Positions 11,123-22,540 of a stretch of DNA of 64,000 nt are shown piece after piece. The notes below the pieces were generated by a model, which saw only the letters and a program-made list of their open reading frames with translations, was not told where the DNA came from and did not search any database. The number at the start of each line of letters is the position of its first letter. Positions within the stretch are counted from its first letter, which is position 1. This DNA comes from Synchiropus splendidus. Taxonomy: Eukaryota > Chordata > Actinopteri > Syngnathiformes > Callionymidae. The DNA is taken from the NCBI RefSeq assembly GCF_027744825.2, contig NC_071340.1:4404501-4468500 (forward strand), in the 5' to 3' direction. Both the position numbers and the translations under genes were made by a program.

Positions 11123-11450
11123 CGGGCCACACGGCAGCCTGCTGGTTAGCACTCTCGCCTTGCAGCAAGAAGGTTGTGTGTCGGACACCTTTCTGCATGG
11201 AGTTTGCATGTGTGGGTGGGTTTTCTCTGGGTACTTTGGTTTCCTCCCACAGCCCAAAGACATGCTCCCTAGGATAATTGGACACTCTAAAATTGCCCTT
11301 AGGTGTTTGATGTGTGAATGGTACGTGTGTGCCCTGCGATGGACTGGCAACCTGTCCAGGGTGTATTCCTGCCTCTCGCCCTGTGACTACTGGGACAGGC
11401 TCCAGCACTCCCCGCAACCCTGAACAGGACTAATAGTTATTTGACAATGT
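11123..11450 (+). mobile_element. SINE-like interspersed repeat with 14-bp target duplication
   Basis: The unit contains the words common in a widespread teleost short repeat: a head with CACACGGCAGCCTGCTGG and TTAGCACTCTCGCC, a middle with GGAGTTTGCATGTGTGGG and TTTCCTCCCACAG, and an end with CCCTGCGATGGACTGGC, CCTGTCCAGGGTGTA and GACAGGCTCCAGCACTCC. It is flanked by a perfect 14-bp direct repeat, atgtatgataaggt, at 11109-11122 and 11451-11464. Length and target duplication suit LINE-mobilised SINEs. Polymerase III boxes are not clear, so the tRNA origin is not proven. Confidence 0.8.
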
Positions 11451-11618
11451 ATGTATGATAAGGTATTTTCTTTCACCTTCTCAGACGTTCCGCACAATAC
11501 ACATTTATTTTGTTTACCACTTATTGTCCTTTTTGTGTTTTTTTTTTATTTAATTTTATTATATTCCATGTTAATGTCTTCTAATTTACATTGACATCAT
11601 AATAAAAAAAAAAAAAAA

Positions 11619-12804
11619 GGGAGGAAGAGGTGACATCTTCCAGGAGCACTGATAACTTTGCTGGAACAAGCCTAGTATGAAGTATGAACTGTATTTGCTT
11701 TGTGTTATCGAGGTCTATTCAGCCATGATGCAATGTTAAGGCTCGGGGGGAATACTTGCATTTTTGCATGTGAACACCAAGAAATAGAATAAAACACAGT
11801 CAGCAGTTGTGACAGAAAAATATGGACTAAGGGTGAATTCCAATTCCTTTCTTAATCCTCATTCTCAAAAATCTACAAACCCATGTGCACATTTTGCGGC
11901 TGTCCTTGCACTCCCATGGATATTGAATGACAATCAGATCTTGTTTTATCCATAGTTTTATTTTGACGTGTCCAGTATTCCCAATTTTCTCCACAATTTG
12001 CATCAAGTTTCTTTCTTTTCTCTTTTTTCTTTTTCATTAGTAAATATGACGTGAGTCTGGTTCTGCAGCTGGTTGGAGTTTAAGTGTAAGCAGATTAAAT
12101 ATGGTTATTGAATATGAGTGAAATCAGGTGTAACATTAGGATTTCAGATTTATTACTTGAAGGGGCAGCGGGCCTATCTGTTCTCGAAAAGGTGGTCCCG
12201 GTGATCAAAAAGGTTTGAAAAAAAACCTCTGCTTTAGATCACCGATCAGACACGTGAAAAATAAAACGCTCTGCTGGGGATCAATGAAAACGCAACTGTT
12301 TTAGTTGGAGCTGGTGATGTTAGCAAATGCACCTGTCAATCCTATCGAGAATCAGTGGTGGATACAATACAACATCCACTAATCCAAGCAAATCTACTGA
12401 ATACTACCAAAATTGAATCACTAAAGCTATGATTGTTATACAACCTCGAACTGGTGAGAGGTGTGGACACCCTGGAATGCTCACCAGGAAACATTAAAAC
12501 AGAAAACCACTGACACTCACTAATAACAAACCTCTAAAACAATGCAACTTGCTCTAGGCAACCCGTCGGTGGGCTTGTTCTGAGTGATGTCACTGCTACC
12601 CATGTGACCACCAAGCTACTTTACGTCAGCTAAGCGAACTCAGCAGCAATCATTCATTGGCCAGACCAGAGTGGACATATGAGTTACATTCATACCTTCG
12701 CCAGAACCACAGACTACTGAAGGGCTCACATCCTGAACTCAAAGTGTTTGTACGGGACCTATAAGTCATTCTTTGTGTGCCTTTGGTGTGTTGGGGGTGC
12801 GAGG
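11619..12804. other. Unannotated
   Basis: No coding similarity was recognised between the L1 poly(A) tail and the Rex3 fragment. The short frames here resemble nothing known. Confidence 0.35.
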
Positions 12805-14036
12805 AACATTTTATGAGACGCTTGCAAAGGCCTTCTTGGAGGCCCTTGGTGGGGCCCCGCGAGGGGATTCCATTGTCCTCCTGGGAGGCTTCAAGGCATG
12901 TGAGCAATGACGGAGAAACTTGAAGAGGCGTGATTGGGAAGAACGGTCTGCCTGATCTGAGCCCGAATGGCTGTTTGTTGTCGGACCTCTGTTCTAGCCA
13001 TGGTTTGTCCATCACGATGTTCAAACATTGGTGACATAATTGCCGATGGATGGACCCAGGTGCAGTTAATTGCAGACTTACAGAAGGCACGGACAATGAG
13101 ATTAAATTAATAAATTTAATAGACAAATTACTATATACACAGAAGACGAAGACGGCAACTGAAGACGCCGGAGCCAAAACACGAACCGGGAGATACACAA
13201 AGGGACTGGGAAAAATCTGTAACAAAAGAGAGGTGAATTAGTTTCAACCATCAAACACGGGGAGAACTCAAACACGCTTGGATACAAGCTAGATGTGGAG
13301 AAGGAAACGGAAACTAGAGGAGTTAACAAAATAAGAGCACGGAGAAAGACGCGGAACAGACAGAACACAAAGTACGAATCATGACAGTTGGGATGCGCAT
13401 AAGTGGACTTGGTACCAGAGCTTCCCAGGTCGTAGGTCAATGATCAATTTTTGTAATGTGACCTGCGGCCATATGTTCTGGACACTCGGGGGAGGAGAGG
13501 GGCAGAACTGTCAACGGATCACCATCTGGTGGTGAGTTGGCTAAGGTAACAGGGCAAGCCTCTAGACCGACCAGGTAAACCCAATGGAGGAAGACTTTGG
13601 GACGGCACCAAGGAACTTCTGGAAAATGGTCATCACAGCAGGGGGAGACAGCAGACAATCCAAGCTGTTTACAATACGGAAGGAACTCTGTTGACTTCAA
13701 CGGAGGATGTGATTTGGAAAGAGCACTTTGAGGAACTCCTTAATACCGACAGTCCACCCTCTGTAAAGGAGACAGAGCTGGAGGATGATGGGCAGTCTTC
13801 GTCTTCATTTCTCGGGCTGAAGTCTCTGGGGTAGCTCCACAGTGGCAAACCTCCGGGGGTTGATGACATTCGTTTAGATATGCTGAAGGCAGTGGCTCTT
13901 GAGGGCCTGTCTTGGCTGACACACGTCTTCAACATTACGTGGATGTCTGGCCCAGTACCGGACGAGTGGCAGAGTAGGGTGTTGATTCCCCAACTACAGA
14001 GGAATCATATTCCCCAGCCTCCCTGGTTTAGAGGGT
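12805..14036 (+). pseudogene. Rex3: Rex3 retrotransposon fragment (endonuclease end to RT start)
   Basis: Plus-strand sequence parallels the other Rex3 copies in the window. The endonuclease segment runs from about 12835 (gaggcccttggtggggcccc, then tcctcctgggaggc at the GDFNAH position). The target-binding segment around 13391-13445 follows (cataagtggacttggtaccag). Linker pieces TIQAVYNTEGTLLTSTEDV and HFEELLNTD lie at 13660-13750, and the RT beginning (PPGVDDIRLDMLKAV and WLTHVFN) at 13850-13940. It is split by an LTR-like unit at 13032-13386. The copy ends before the RT catalytic boxes, near 14036, where a tandem repeat begins. Several frameshifts make it non-functional. Confidence 0.8.
13032..13386. 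mobile_element. LTR-like unit (TG...TGACA) inserted in Rex3
   Basis: It starts TGACATAATTGCC and ends ATCATGACA. It is flanked by attgg (13027-13031) and gttgg (13387-13391), a 5-bp target duplication with one mismatch. The 5' block with TGGACCCAGGTGCAG, and the later block with GAGCCAAAACACGAACCGGG, recur in the 16921 copy and, inverted, in the 58642 copy. Rex3 sequence is continuous across the insertion. TG...CA ends and 5-bp duplications point to a solo LTR. This copy is shorter (355 bp) than its relatives (628 and 745 bp). Confidence 0.75.
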
Positions 14037-14810
14037 TAAAACATCAGTAAAATTAGTTCATCATAGTTGGGTGCAAATTGGGTTCAGAGTCCTGGTTATG
14101 GATATCCATTTGTTTTGGATGGTTAAGTTAAGAGGGTGGTGAAAGCATAATGTCAATTAGCAGTCCTCACAAAAACAGTGAAATGTGTGTGTGTGTGGGG
14201 GTGTGTGGCAGGGCTGGAGGCTTGTTTATCCAACTTTGTAGGGACCAATTCTTGACAAACACACTTGTGAGGACCATATGACTTTGTGGGGACTATGTGG
14301 CTGGACCACACAAGGTTAAGCGAATGAAGACTTCTAAATAACTGGGTGGTTATAATTAGGTTTCAGTTTGGTTCAGAGTCCTGGTTAAGGTGAGCCTTTT
14401 GTTTTAGGAAGAGAGGCTGGGAAAAGCTTAATATCAATCAGAAACTTTACAATATCCCCACAAGGATAGGAATACTAGTGTGTGTGGAGGTGCATGTGTG
14501 CATGTGAGTGGGCTTGTTTTACCATACTTGTGAGTACCAAGTCTTGGTACAAGCTACCTTCTTGTGAGGACATTTTTCATTTAGTAGGTTAAAATGTCAG
14601 TAAAAGTAGGTTTCTATAATTAGGTGCGAGTTTGGTTCAGAGTCCTGGTTAAGATTAGCCATTTGTTTTGGATGGTTAGGTTTAGGGGGAGAGGCTGGGG
14701 AAAGCATTATGGCGATGAGAAACCACACAATGTCCCCACAATGATAGAAAAACAAATGTATCTGTGTGTGTGGAAATACCTGCGTGTGAACATGCATGGA
14801 GGCTGAAGAT
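14037..14810 (+). repeat. Three tandem copies of a ~270-bp teleost repeat
   Basis: The phrase GGTTCAGAGTCCTGGTTA starts at 14081, 14370 and 14634, giving periods of 289 and 264 bp. Each unit has a downstream TTTGTTTTGGATGGTTA-like piece, a purine-rich block and a (TG)n-containing segment. Words such as TTGTGAGGAC and TTTGTGGGGAC recur between units. No protein-coding frame is conserved between units. A shortened relative lies at 42664-42760. Confidence 0.8.
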
Positions 14811-15164
14811 TAATGTTCAGCTGTCATCGAGCAGCAGATGATGAAGTAGTCAAAGCTCTGGAAGATGAAACAACAGGAAAATCAGTCGGATGGAAAACAA
14901 AAGACATTGTACTGTAAGGTCCATCATCTTCAATAAGCTGTGCTCCATTTGAAATCAACATTAGTCAGCCAAAATGTCATCATCACCCATTAAAGTGGTT
15001 GTGTGATTTGTGCTTCTGGAACTACATTTGGGATCAATACCGTGATTAAAAACAAGCATTAGGAAAAGCTTTGTGCGTTATGAAATGGTCACATATCGTC
15101 ACATCGAAAGTTGGTTCTGTTGAAATAGAACACTGAATAAGCATTAAACTGAATTCCTATTCAG
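14811..15164. other. Unannotated
   Basis: No element boundaries or coding similarity recognised. Confidence 0.35.
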
Positions 15165-15612
15165 TGCTGGCTTGCACTAAGCAAGATCCAGAAACATAAC
15201 AGAACCCAGCCACACACCCCTCCACATCAACTACACAGACGTGGAAGTTGTAAGCACAACAAAGCGCCTGGGGGTGCACATCACCCACAACCTCACTCAC
15301 ACCTCCTCCGTGGTGAGGAAGGCACAGTAGCGCATGCACTTCCTGCGGTGGATGAGAAGAGCCTTTCTCCCCCCTACCATCCTGGGAGTCTCGGCAAAGA
15401 GTGGTGAGGACAGTGGCGAAGATCATCGGGACCACGCTCACCAGCATCCAGGACCTGACGAATAGCCGCTGCCTATCCAGAGCCCACCGGATCCTCTCGG
15501 ACCCCACCTGGCAGCAGGGACTGTTCTCCTGTCTGCCATCTGGCAGAAGGTTCACAACCAGATTCAGAAACAGCTATGCCCCCCTGACCATCAAACTAAT
15601 AAATGCAAAATG
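15165..15612 (+). pseudogene. L2/jockey-type LINE 3' end
   Basis: The plus-strand translation in shifting frames shows TTKRLGVHITHNLTHTS, then RKAQ-RMHFLRWMRRAFLPP, then AKIIGTTLTSIQDL, SRCLSRAHRILSDP and LLSCLPSGRR-type motifs with RFRNSYAPLTI and a short tail. This order (LG-HI, KAQ-FLR, KIIG, RILxDP, LPSGRR-RF-NS) is the C-terminal region of L2-type LINE ORF2. The catalytic boxes are absent, so it is a 5'-truncated copy, as is usual for LINEs. The tail is followed by aataaatgcaaaatgaatg, possibly the 3' end. Confidence 0.75.
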
Positions 15613-16915
15613 AATGTAACTACCTCCTAGTCGTGCAATAACCTCCCCTGGCATTATTCCATGAATACATTTGTTAAAAAATACTTTTCCCCCATTGTCA
15701 TAATGGGGTATTGTGTGTAGAATTTTTTTGGCAAGAGATTAATTTAATGCAATTTGTAATAAGGCTGTAACATACAAATGATGCCATTCAAAAGTTCCCA
15801 GCTTTCAATGCTGACTCTGTGACTGGTCTGTGACAGGTTCGTGACTGCTTCTTTCTTGGACCCCTGCAGGTTCCCGTAATTTAACCCCCCACTCTGACTT
15901 AGCCAGCGGGAAACGCCCCTAAACACGAGGAGATATTTGGCCTTCAGCATACTGGAAGTGTACATAAGTGCCTTACAGTACCGGTTCGATCTTGCATACT
16001 TAACGTGTCATTGAACGCACATTGATTTGACAGCCATGCAGCCATGGCAAAACCAGGCAATACGCAGACCGTGCACTTTAAATGCCACTCGGAGCCCTGC
16101 AGTGGAGATCAAATAATTATGGAGATAATTCGCTTAACAAAATAATTGCCTTAAACAGTCATGATCAATCCAATTTCACAAATGAACATCCCTGACTTCA
16201 GCGTTGCAGTCAGTATAGAGTTCTGATTTTAGCCACAAGATTTAACCTAAGCAGCGCAGTTGCTTGCACTTGCAATACTCATCCATTTATTTGTGTGAAC
16301 TAGTGATGGTCTCCGTACATGTATGCGTAATGCTTATGGATCCAAATATCAAACCAAATATGAGCGCAATCTTGGCTTTTCTATTGATCTAGAGGCACGG
16401 ATTAGAACTTGATCGCACTCATGAGGGAAGAAGGCGATCAGTGGTCGACAACACACACACAGTTTCGGCCACATCATTGAACAATCAGCATGTGAAAAGT
16501 GAGCTTGTTGGGACAGATAGCAGTGAAAGGCCCAGAACAAAAGGGCTCCCCATCCCCCGTTTCACACCTGAGCCTCAAGGAAGACCAGAACTTTTATAAC
16601 AGTTTACAGTTTTAATCTGTCTGCCTTTTCTGGCTGTTTCTGCAAAATGACATTTACACTAACAACATTTTATTATGACTTGGATATTAATTTCATTTAA
16701 TATTACACAGACCTGTGGATGTTAAATGACCAGTGGATGTATTAAAACCTAATAAAAAATAAATAAATAAATAAAAAGTGTGCAGATGATGAAATGTACA
16801 ACAAATTAAATGCATGATCGTGCTTTGGTGCAGACTTTCTTGTGGAGCGGAGGCTGCAGTCCGTGTTTTGTAATTTTACTAGTTTCACAGTGGCGGAAAC
16901 ATGGTCAAAACGGCA
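15613..16915. other. Unannotated
   Basis: No gene or element recognised. An (AAAT)n tract lies near 16760-16777. Confidence 0.35.
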
Positions 16916-16920
16916 CACTG

Positions 16921-17548
16921 TGTCACGGCCGTCTGTGGAGTCAGACCCAGATACACCGTGACAGAAGTGCTTGCTGACAGAAGACTCGGAGGAGCAAGGT
17001 TAAATGAATAGATTTGTTAAACAAAGACGAGTAAGTACAAAGACAAACAGGAACAGAAGCAAGGGCGCCGACACCAGAACATGGAACGGGAAATACACTG
17101 GGCAGGAGAAAAACCTGGAACAGAAAATAGGTGAAACACACTTGGAAACTAACTCACGAGGCCCAACATACAGAAAGGACTCAGTGGTGGATAACACACA
17201 CACGAGATAGCGAGAGAAAAAACAAACAGATAATTTTTACAAAACACACACGCAATCAAACTGGAGAATGAACAAAAAACAGGAATGGAGCAAAATGAAT
17301 GAAACGAAGGAGGCAGCGGAAAAGGAAATCAAGCGCGCGCTCAATTTAAAAAGATTCAGGGAGAAAAACGAGAGAGTGGAGTCGCAGGAGAGTTTACTGT
17401 AGGAACGCGAAGTAACCATCTGGCGACACAAGCTGGCACCACGGTGTTGAAATTCAGGAAAGCTTGATTAGCTGATGACTGCCAGCCGAAACACGGAACC
17501 AAACAGGAAATCACTCGAATTAAAGCACGAAAGAACATAGACATGGCA
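16921..17548. mobile_element. LTR-like unit (TGTCA...TGGCA), 628 bp
   Basis: It starts TGTCACGGCCGTCTG and ends ACATGGCA, flanked by cactg (16916-16920) and cattg (17549-17553), a 5-bp target duplication with one mismatch. It shares several blocks with the 13032 unit and the inverted 58642 unit: a start block with CAGACCCAG, and a middle with AGCAAGGGCGCCGACACCAG and ATGGAACGGGAAATACAC. There is no long coding frame. Short inverted ends (TGTCA/TG(A/G)CA) and 5-bp duplications fit a solo LTR of a Gypsy-type or retroviral element whose body is not seen here. Confidence 0.75.
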
Positions 17549-17553
17549 CATTG

Positions 17554-18144
17554 AGCTTTTTTCATTTAAAGTAAAACATTTACAACAGCAAACCACCTTT
17601 TACAAAATGTAAATGTGAATAGCGTACCGAAGTTGTCTCATGAACAGAAACTTGTGGCAGGCTCCTCTAGTAACCTATTCCATAGACATTGGACTCCTTA
17701 CTGAGTGAAGGGATGATGTGTGGAGGCCTAGTCCCACTCAGGAGTTGTATCAAAACACAACCAAATATGGTGTGAGTCCAGCTTTCACTTGTCACTCTGG
17801 GCTTACGCCCAGCCTTAATTTTGCTTGTTGCTTCCTCTAGTGGTGAAGTCTTCAGAGTGTAGTCTCTGTGTGGCCTCTATGTGTCCCAATCCGTGAGACG
17901 ATAATAGGGACCCCTGAAATTTTCTGGGCTAGTACAGACACAAATACTGTTAGTCATGTTTAGAACCAGAAACTGTAACAGGATCATGCACAAAGACTGT
18001 TTCACCAAACTCATGATGAGAAGGAACATAAAAAAGAAGTAACTTCCACCAACCATATGCTAGAACCACACTGAGACAAATGTCAACGACAATAATGGGA
18101 GTGAAAATGTGGGAGTGAAAACTCACTAACAAAGGAACTGAAAG
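17554..18144. other. Unannotated
   Basis: No coding similarity or repeat boundary recognised. Confidence 0.35.
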
Positions 18145-18450
18145 ACGATGAATGGTTAAAAATGTCAAAACCTATGACAGCCACACTTACGACTTAACTA
18201 CCGCTTCAGCAATTTTGGGATTTGTCTCAGTGGCCATAAAGTACTGATTGTTTGGAGAACCTAATCGGAAAACAATTCCCGGAGATAAGTTGATGAACCC
18301 AAGGCTGACCTTGCAGGCCTGACCTCTGAGTCACCCCCAGGCTCGCATGCTTCAGAAGGACGAAGAGTCCGTTTTGTATGTGAATGTTTAAATGTGTTTA
18401 AATATATACTTCTCTGAAAAAGAAACCTTGATGCCATCGAGCACTATGAA
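18145..18450 (+). repeat. Partial copy of the TGTAATG LTR-like repeat
   Basis: It matches the copies at 4630-5676 (inverted) and 30375 onward over the block with TATGACAGCC, CGCTTCAGCAATTTTGGGA, AAGTTGATGAACCCAAGGCT, GAGTCACCCCCAGGCTCGCA and ATACTTCTCTGAAAAAGAAA. The first ~60 bp and the 3' half are missing, so this is an internal piece. It retains the middle part that the 30-kb copy has lost. Confidence 0.6.
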
Positions 18451-19439
18451 AATAATTTGCAAAAATGTAAATTGTTTGACATGCTATGCAGATAAAGGCA
18501 GGAGTGGAGCTGCCTGTGTAGCGTCATCTGCTTTATTTATTGAAGCTTACACATTACTCATCCAAGTCCTGTTTACTGTGTTTCCGCAATCACACCATTT
18601 AAGTCCCCTTTTATGTTAACTACCCATCTTCTGGTCATAAATTTGAGGTTAATGATGAAAATGCCCGGAGTCAGCCGGTAGCTCTGTCACTCCTCTAGGA
18701 ACTCCTTTCATCGAAGCAGGGAAGAGTCAGCTGCCCGAGGCGAGGATAAACAATGTCACCGAGTGGTTTGTGGTGAAGTGCTTACACCCCTTTGACACAG
18801 TCAATGCCCCGCAATTTTGGTAGGTTAATTTGTGGCATATCTATATCTACAGCAAGGGTTTTGATTTCGGGGTCCACATTTTCCAGAACAAATGGGCCCG
18901 GAGCAGTTCAAGTAATAGAACTGATTCATTACTCTTGATTTCATTTGTGTTCAATAACATTAATTAAGCTACTTTCATGTAAACAAACCAAAACCTTGTG
19001 AAATGATATGAAACCATGTGATCATCACAAAGACATGTATTTGTCATTGAGTCTAACCAGCAGCTGAACCTGGTGTAAGTCATTTTCATCAAATTTACTA
19101 AAGAAAAAAAAATACACTCGATGGAAACTGTTGAGAAAATAGGAAAAAAAAACGTACATCATCAATACAATTTTGAATAGAATAAATAAATAAAGTAAGC
19201 TATGTCCAAATATTCTCAAATAAATATAATATATTTTCAAAATAATAACATTGGAATAATATTTTCCAATTAATATCAAAAACTGCTTCAACAGGTGCTT
19301 TCATGAAAAGTTTTTTACTGTTTGGGTAGGTAGTATCACTTTCTTTATCATTTTTCCTTTCAAGAACTTCCCCATAGTTAGTAACTATCACATATTTGCA
19401 GCTGTCAAGTCAATTTAGTGACACACTGCTGCCACCAAA
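18451..19439. other. Unannotated
   Basis: AT-rich; no element or gene recognised. Confidence 0.35.
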
Positions 19440-19566
19440 TGTGGTTAATGTATTAAAACTGAGTGTCTCACGGCTCAGAGGAGTAAAACAAAAAACTTTT
19501 AGCGGCCCTCGAGGAAGCAACCGCAGCCCAACCATGGGCCTCAAACCTATGGTTAAGAATCACTGA
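19440..19566. repeat. hAT-type non-autonomous repeat end
   Basis: Contains GCGGCCCTCGAGGAAGCAAC and ends with CTATGGTTAAGAATCACTG. Its inverse, CAGTGATTCTTAACCATAG, is a common terminus of vertebrate hAT-derived short repeats (CAGxG start followed by TTCTTAACC). The other terminus was not found, so the boundaries are approximate. Confidence 0.5.
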
Positions 19567-19619
19567 TCTATAGGATTATCAATGTAGCATGTTGTTTTAA
19601 ACAGTGTAGTTGTGTATCG

Positions 19620-20080
19620 TTGCTCTCCTGCAGGGCAATGATAAAGATTTTCAACAGAAATATCTAACACAGACAGTCTAACGAATCATGTGATGATTGC
19701 TTGGTATGAGGTAGATAAATTTGTCACAAAAGTAGCTTTTACAGCTGATGGTTGGACCAGTTTTAGCCGTGATCATTACGTAACTGTCACATTGCATTAT
19801 ATCCAGGAAGGTCTGAATAGAGAAGAAAAGAAGAAAAGGTTCTCACAACACAAGCTGCGTATGAATCACTGGCAGGACAGATGAGATTGGAAGACGAATT
19901 TGAGGTAAAAGAGAAGGTGGTGGCTGATACCAAACATGGATGTAACCGTGAAAAAGCTGAAGTTTCCATGTTTTGCGCATGCACCTGGGAGCTCGGAGCT
20001 TGTGCAAATGATGTACAATTTCCGATAGGATGTCATTGGCTATTTATAACCCCTTATGTGGCTCTGCCAAAGTCATAGTC
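19620..20080 (+). pseudogene. hAT transposase fragment
   Basis: The plus-strand frame contains VAFTADGWTSFSRDHYVTVT followed by LHYIQEG. This corresponds to the conserved LTxDxWTS...Y..xTxHxI segment holding the first catalytic aspartate (D of TADGWTS) in hAT transposases. After a frameshift it continues with MDVTVKKLKFPCFAHA near 19940, the family's C-F-A-H-x-L block. The dimerisation domain is not seen, and neither TIRs nor target duplication could be identified. The sequence differs from the 830-3146 element, where only the C-terminal domain survives. Confidence 0.7.
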
Positions 20081-21473
20081 ACTTCTGCGTCAGTCTACTT
20101 TCCCAACGTCAATATATAACAGTCAGGATGTATTGCACCAATTGTGCACCTTAGGGGCAGCTGGTGAAATGGCGTCCCAACACTCTTAAAACAATTTTTC
20201 AAATGTTGTTCTCCTAAGTGTTCTCACTTTGTATAACACACAACATTGTGGGAACCTTTCATGAAAAACATTTAAATTTCATCCTTGAACAGTTTGCATT
20301 GCAAGACCATTTCTCAGCACAAAATTCTATAATGTTTCCTGAAAGATGTTCACAAACAAAGAGTGATGAAGCGCAGTTATCAGCTAGCAATGACAACATT
20401 GAAAGAACATGATATGAACAACTAGTCAATTGCTTCAAAAGTTTTATGCAACGTTAAGTGCATTTTTTTTTCTTGAAAATATGAATGGCACACGCAGGGA
20501 ATATTAGCCAATGAATTTTACTTACTCGGTAGTTTCAACAAGACTGTTAACTGAAGTAAAAATGTGAAACCGTAATACATTTTGGGGCCTGTGTCGCAGT
20601 GAACAAGGTAGCAATAAAATTAGACTAATTACATTTTGATTTATTTTTTAACAGACAAAAGAGCAAACTAATATCCAAATGAATAACACTCACTCTTTGT
20701 ATGTCAAACAGCATTGAGTCAGAGTTTCAGGGCGAGCACTCCCGCTGGGGCATGCTCTCTCCGGTTGGACATGTGGAATACGTTGTAACAACAGACACAG
20801 AGCCATACCAGTGTTGAAGGCCTCACAGTTCCTCACAGTGTAATTGGTCTTTTTTAATGAATTATAAATGATACATTTTTATTGCCTTCACAGATAAAAA
20901 AATGTAAATAAGACACTGCATTTTGTGATGATTGTGTCATAACGTTGATTTCAAATAAGGTGTAGATATGGATAATAAGATCATAAAAGATGAACAAGAA
21001 CTAGATTACCTCTGAATTACATGAACTAATACGTCAAGTATGATGACAATACTTTTGAGTGTTTCACTTGCTGATATTTACAGTTATTTACAGTTACTGT
21101 ACTGATATTGACACTTTGTTTCTAAAATACCTAAGGAATAAATAAAAGTCAATCAGTACTTAGTGTTTCACGGCTGTTTGTTTGCAGGTGGAGTGACAGC
21201 TGGCAGAGTCATTTGGAGCTTAGATTGAGGTTCACCCAGAGACATAGAAGTGGCATCACCTGGTGCATGTTTAATTAACACCACAGTGTGAGTGTGTGCG
21301 TAGGTCCCTGATGCGTGCTGCTTGTATTGTTTCAGATCATTGTGAATTGTTTCACATCAAAGCAGAATTCTGTGCCTGCATATTTGAATTCTGCTCAATG
21401 CAGAAGTTGATTTGTTTTGGTTCTAATTGCCTTCCGTATGTTTACTTCTGCGTCTATGTGTTAAATAATATAT

Positions 21474-21692
21474 GTGCTTGTGACAGCTGAGGTCACTCCA
21501 GGGGTGTTGACTCGCATCAGGAAGTGGAAGGTTCAGCTGGTCTTTTTGGAGTGTCCGCCGGCAACCCAGAGGTTCACCAGCTGCACTGATGACTTCCTGT
21601 GGCTGCAGAGTCCTCTGGTTCTATCCGTCACGCACACTCACTCTCACTGCAGGCACAGTTTCTTTCATTACCCAGTGGTGGAGCGAACCTGA
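21474..21692 (+). other. Candidate coding segment, unrecognised
   Basis: A 72-codon frame follows a ttgtgacag sequence that could serve as a splice acceptor. The translation begins VTAEVTPGVLTRIRKWKVQ and includes LVFLECPPATQRFTSC and DDFLWLQSPL; the end becomes low-complexity (THTHSH). I do not recognise the family. It could be an exon of a host gene or a chance frame. No splice donor or neighbouring exon was confirmed. Confidence 0.15.
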
Positions 21693-22363
21693 CGACAGCC
21701 TTTATCATGCCTCATGCCTCCAATTTTCTGTCCTCGCTCACCTTCTCATAGAACGAAGTACATGTTACATCACACCCCATAACTAGTAGAGCACTGTGAC
21801 TTGACTTAGCTGGGTTCAACTCCTATAACCTCTGATGACCACCTGCTCCTTTTTTACTCAATTGCATTTGCAATTATTTAAAGCTGCTTCTCAGTGTGTT
21901 TTATACAGCACACTCTCTTGAGCACAAACGAAGAAATACCTTCCCTTTAAATAGTTATGCAGCTCTGAAAATAATTTTTACCAGATTTCTATTGGAGCAG
22001 TACTTGCTCCAAGTAAATCACATTTGTAATGAAGATGAGAGGTTTATGTGCTGCCGATTCCCTGTTCTCACTATTTGACCAATGGTGACAAGTATGCAGT
22101 CCCTGTGTATGCAGACTCTCATGCGGCCTGTTTTGTGATAAGTTAAATATTTCAGGTCTAACCAAATTAAATATTAATATCATATAACGCTACAATATTA
22201 GGAATTTTGATTACTTCATTTTAATTATTTATTTATTTCATTTGAGCCAGTGTTTATTGTTTTTTTCAGTATAGTTGTGATACTGCAGACTTCTTCTCCG
22301 TATGTTAGAGAAGAGAAGGTTCATTCTGACCCTAGGTAAAGAAGTAGACAAAACACCTGAGCA

Positions 22364-22540
22364 ATGTGTCCTATTTGTATTAACACAGATACATTGGATG
22401 GCACAAAATACTTCTTTGTCCCAGCCTACGAAAGAGGAGGCATGAGCAGCAGTGTGGTGTCTCCTCGAGCGTTGACAGCTGTAACCCAGCTAGGTGTCAC
22501 CATAGTGGACAGGCAAATTAACTCTTTGAGTCATCTGTGA
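22364..22540 (+). other. Candidate short reading frame (58 codons), unrecognised
   Basis: An ATG at 22364 opens 58 codons to a TGA at 22538-22540. The translation includes MCPICINTDTLDGTKYFFVP and YERGGMSSSVVSPRALTAV. The composition is protein-like and not low-complexity, with a CxxC pair at the start, but no family is recognised and no splice sites were confirmed. Chance is the default explanation. Confidence 0.15.

Larger units (their letters stand above)
6555..11618 (+). mobile_element. Decayed L1-like LINE with nested insertions
   Basis: Plus-strand pieces appear in the order expected of an L1-clade LINE: ORF1 RNA-binding domain (about 6600-6830), ORF2 post-endonuclease and RT fingers (7560-8338), RT palm with a YADD box (about 9960) and C-terminal region to about 11100. 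It ends in AATAAA and a 15-bp poly(A) run (11604-11618). It is interrupted by an RTE LINE (8339-9747) and a SINE-like unit (11123-11450), both with target duplications of L1 sequence, so the L1 was there first. Stops and frameshifts are frequent and the endonuclease is largely unreadable. The 5' boundary is uncertain. Confidence 0.75.

Noticed and set aside
11123..11450. Functional tRNA gene at the SINE-like unit head
   Set aside because: No complete cloverleaf or clear A and B boxes could be read.
12650..13225. 191-codon minus-strand open frame
   Set aside because: Spans a Rex3 fragment and the LTR-like insertion boundary in antisense; no protein similarity.
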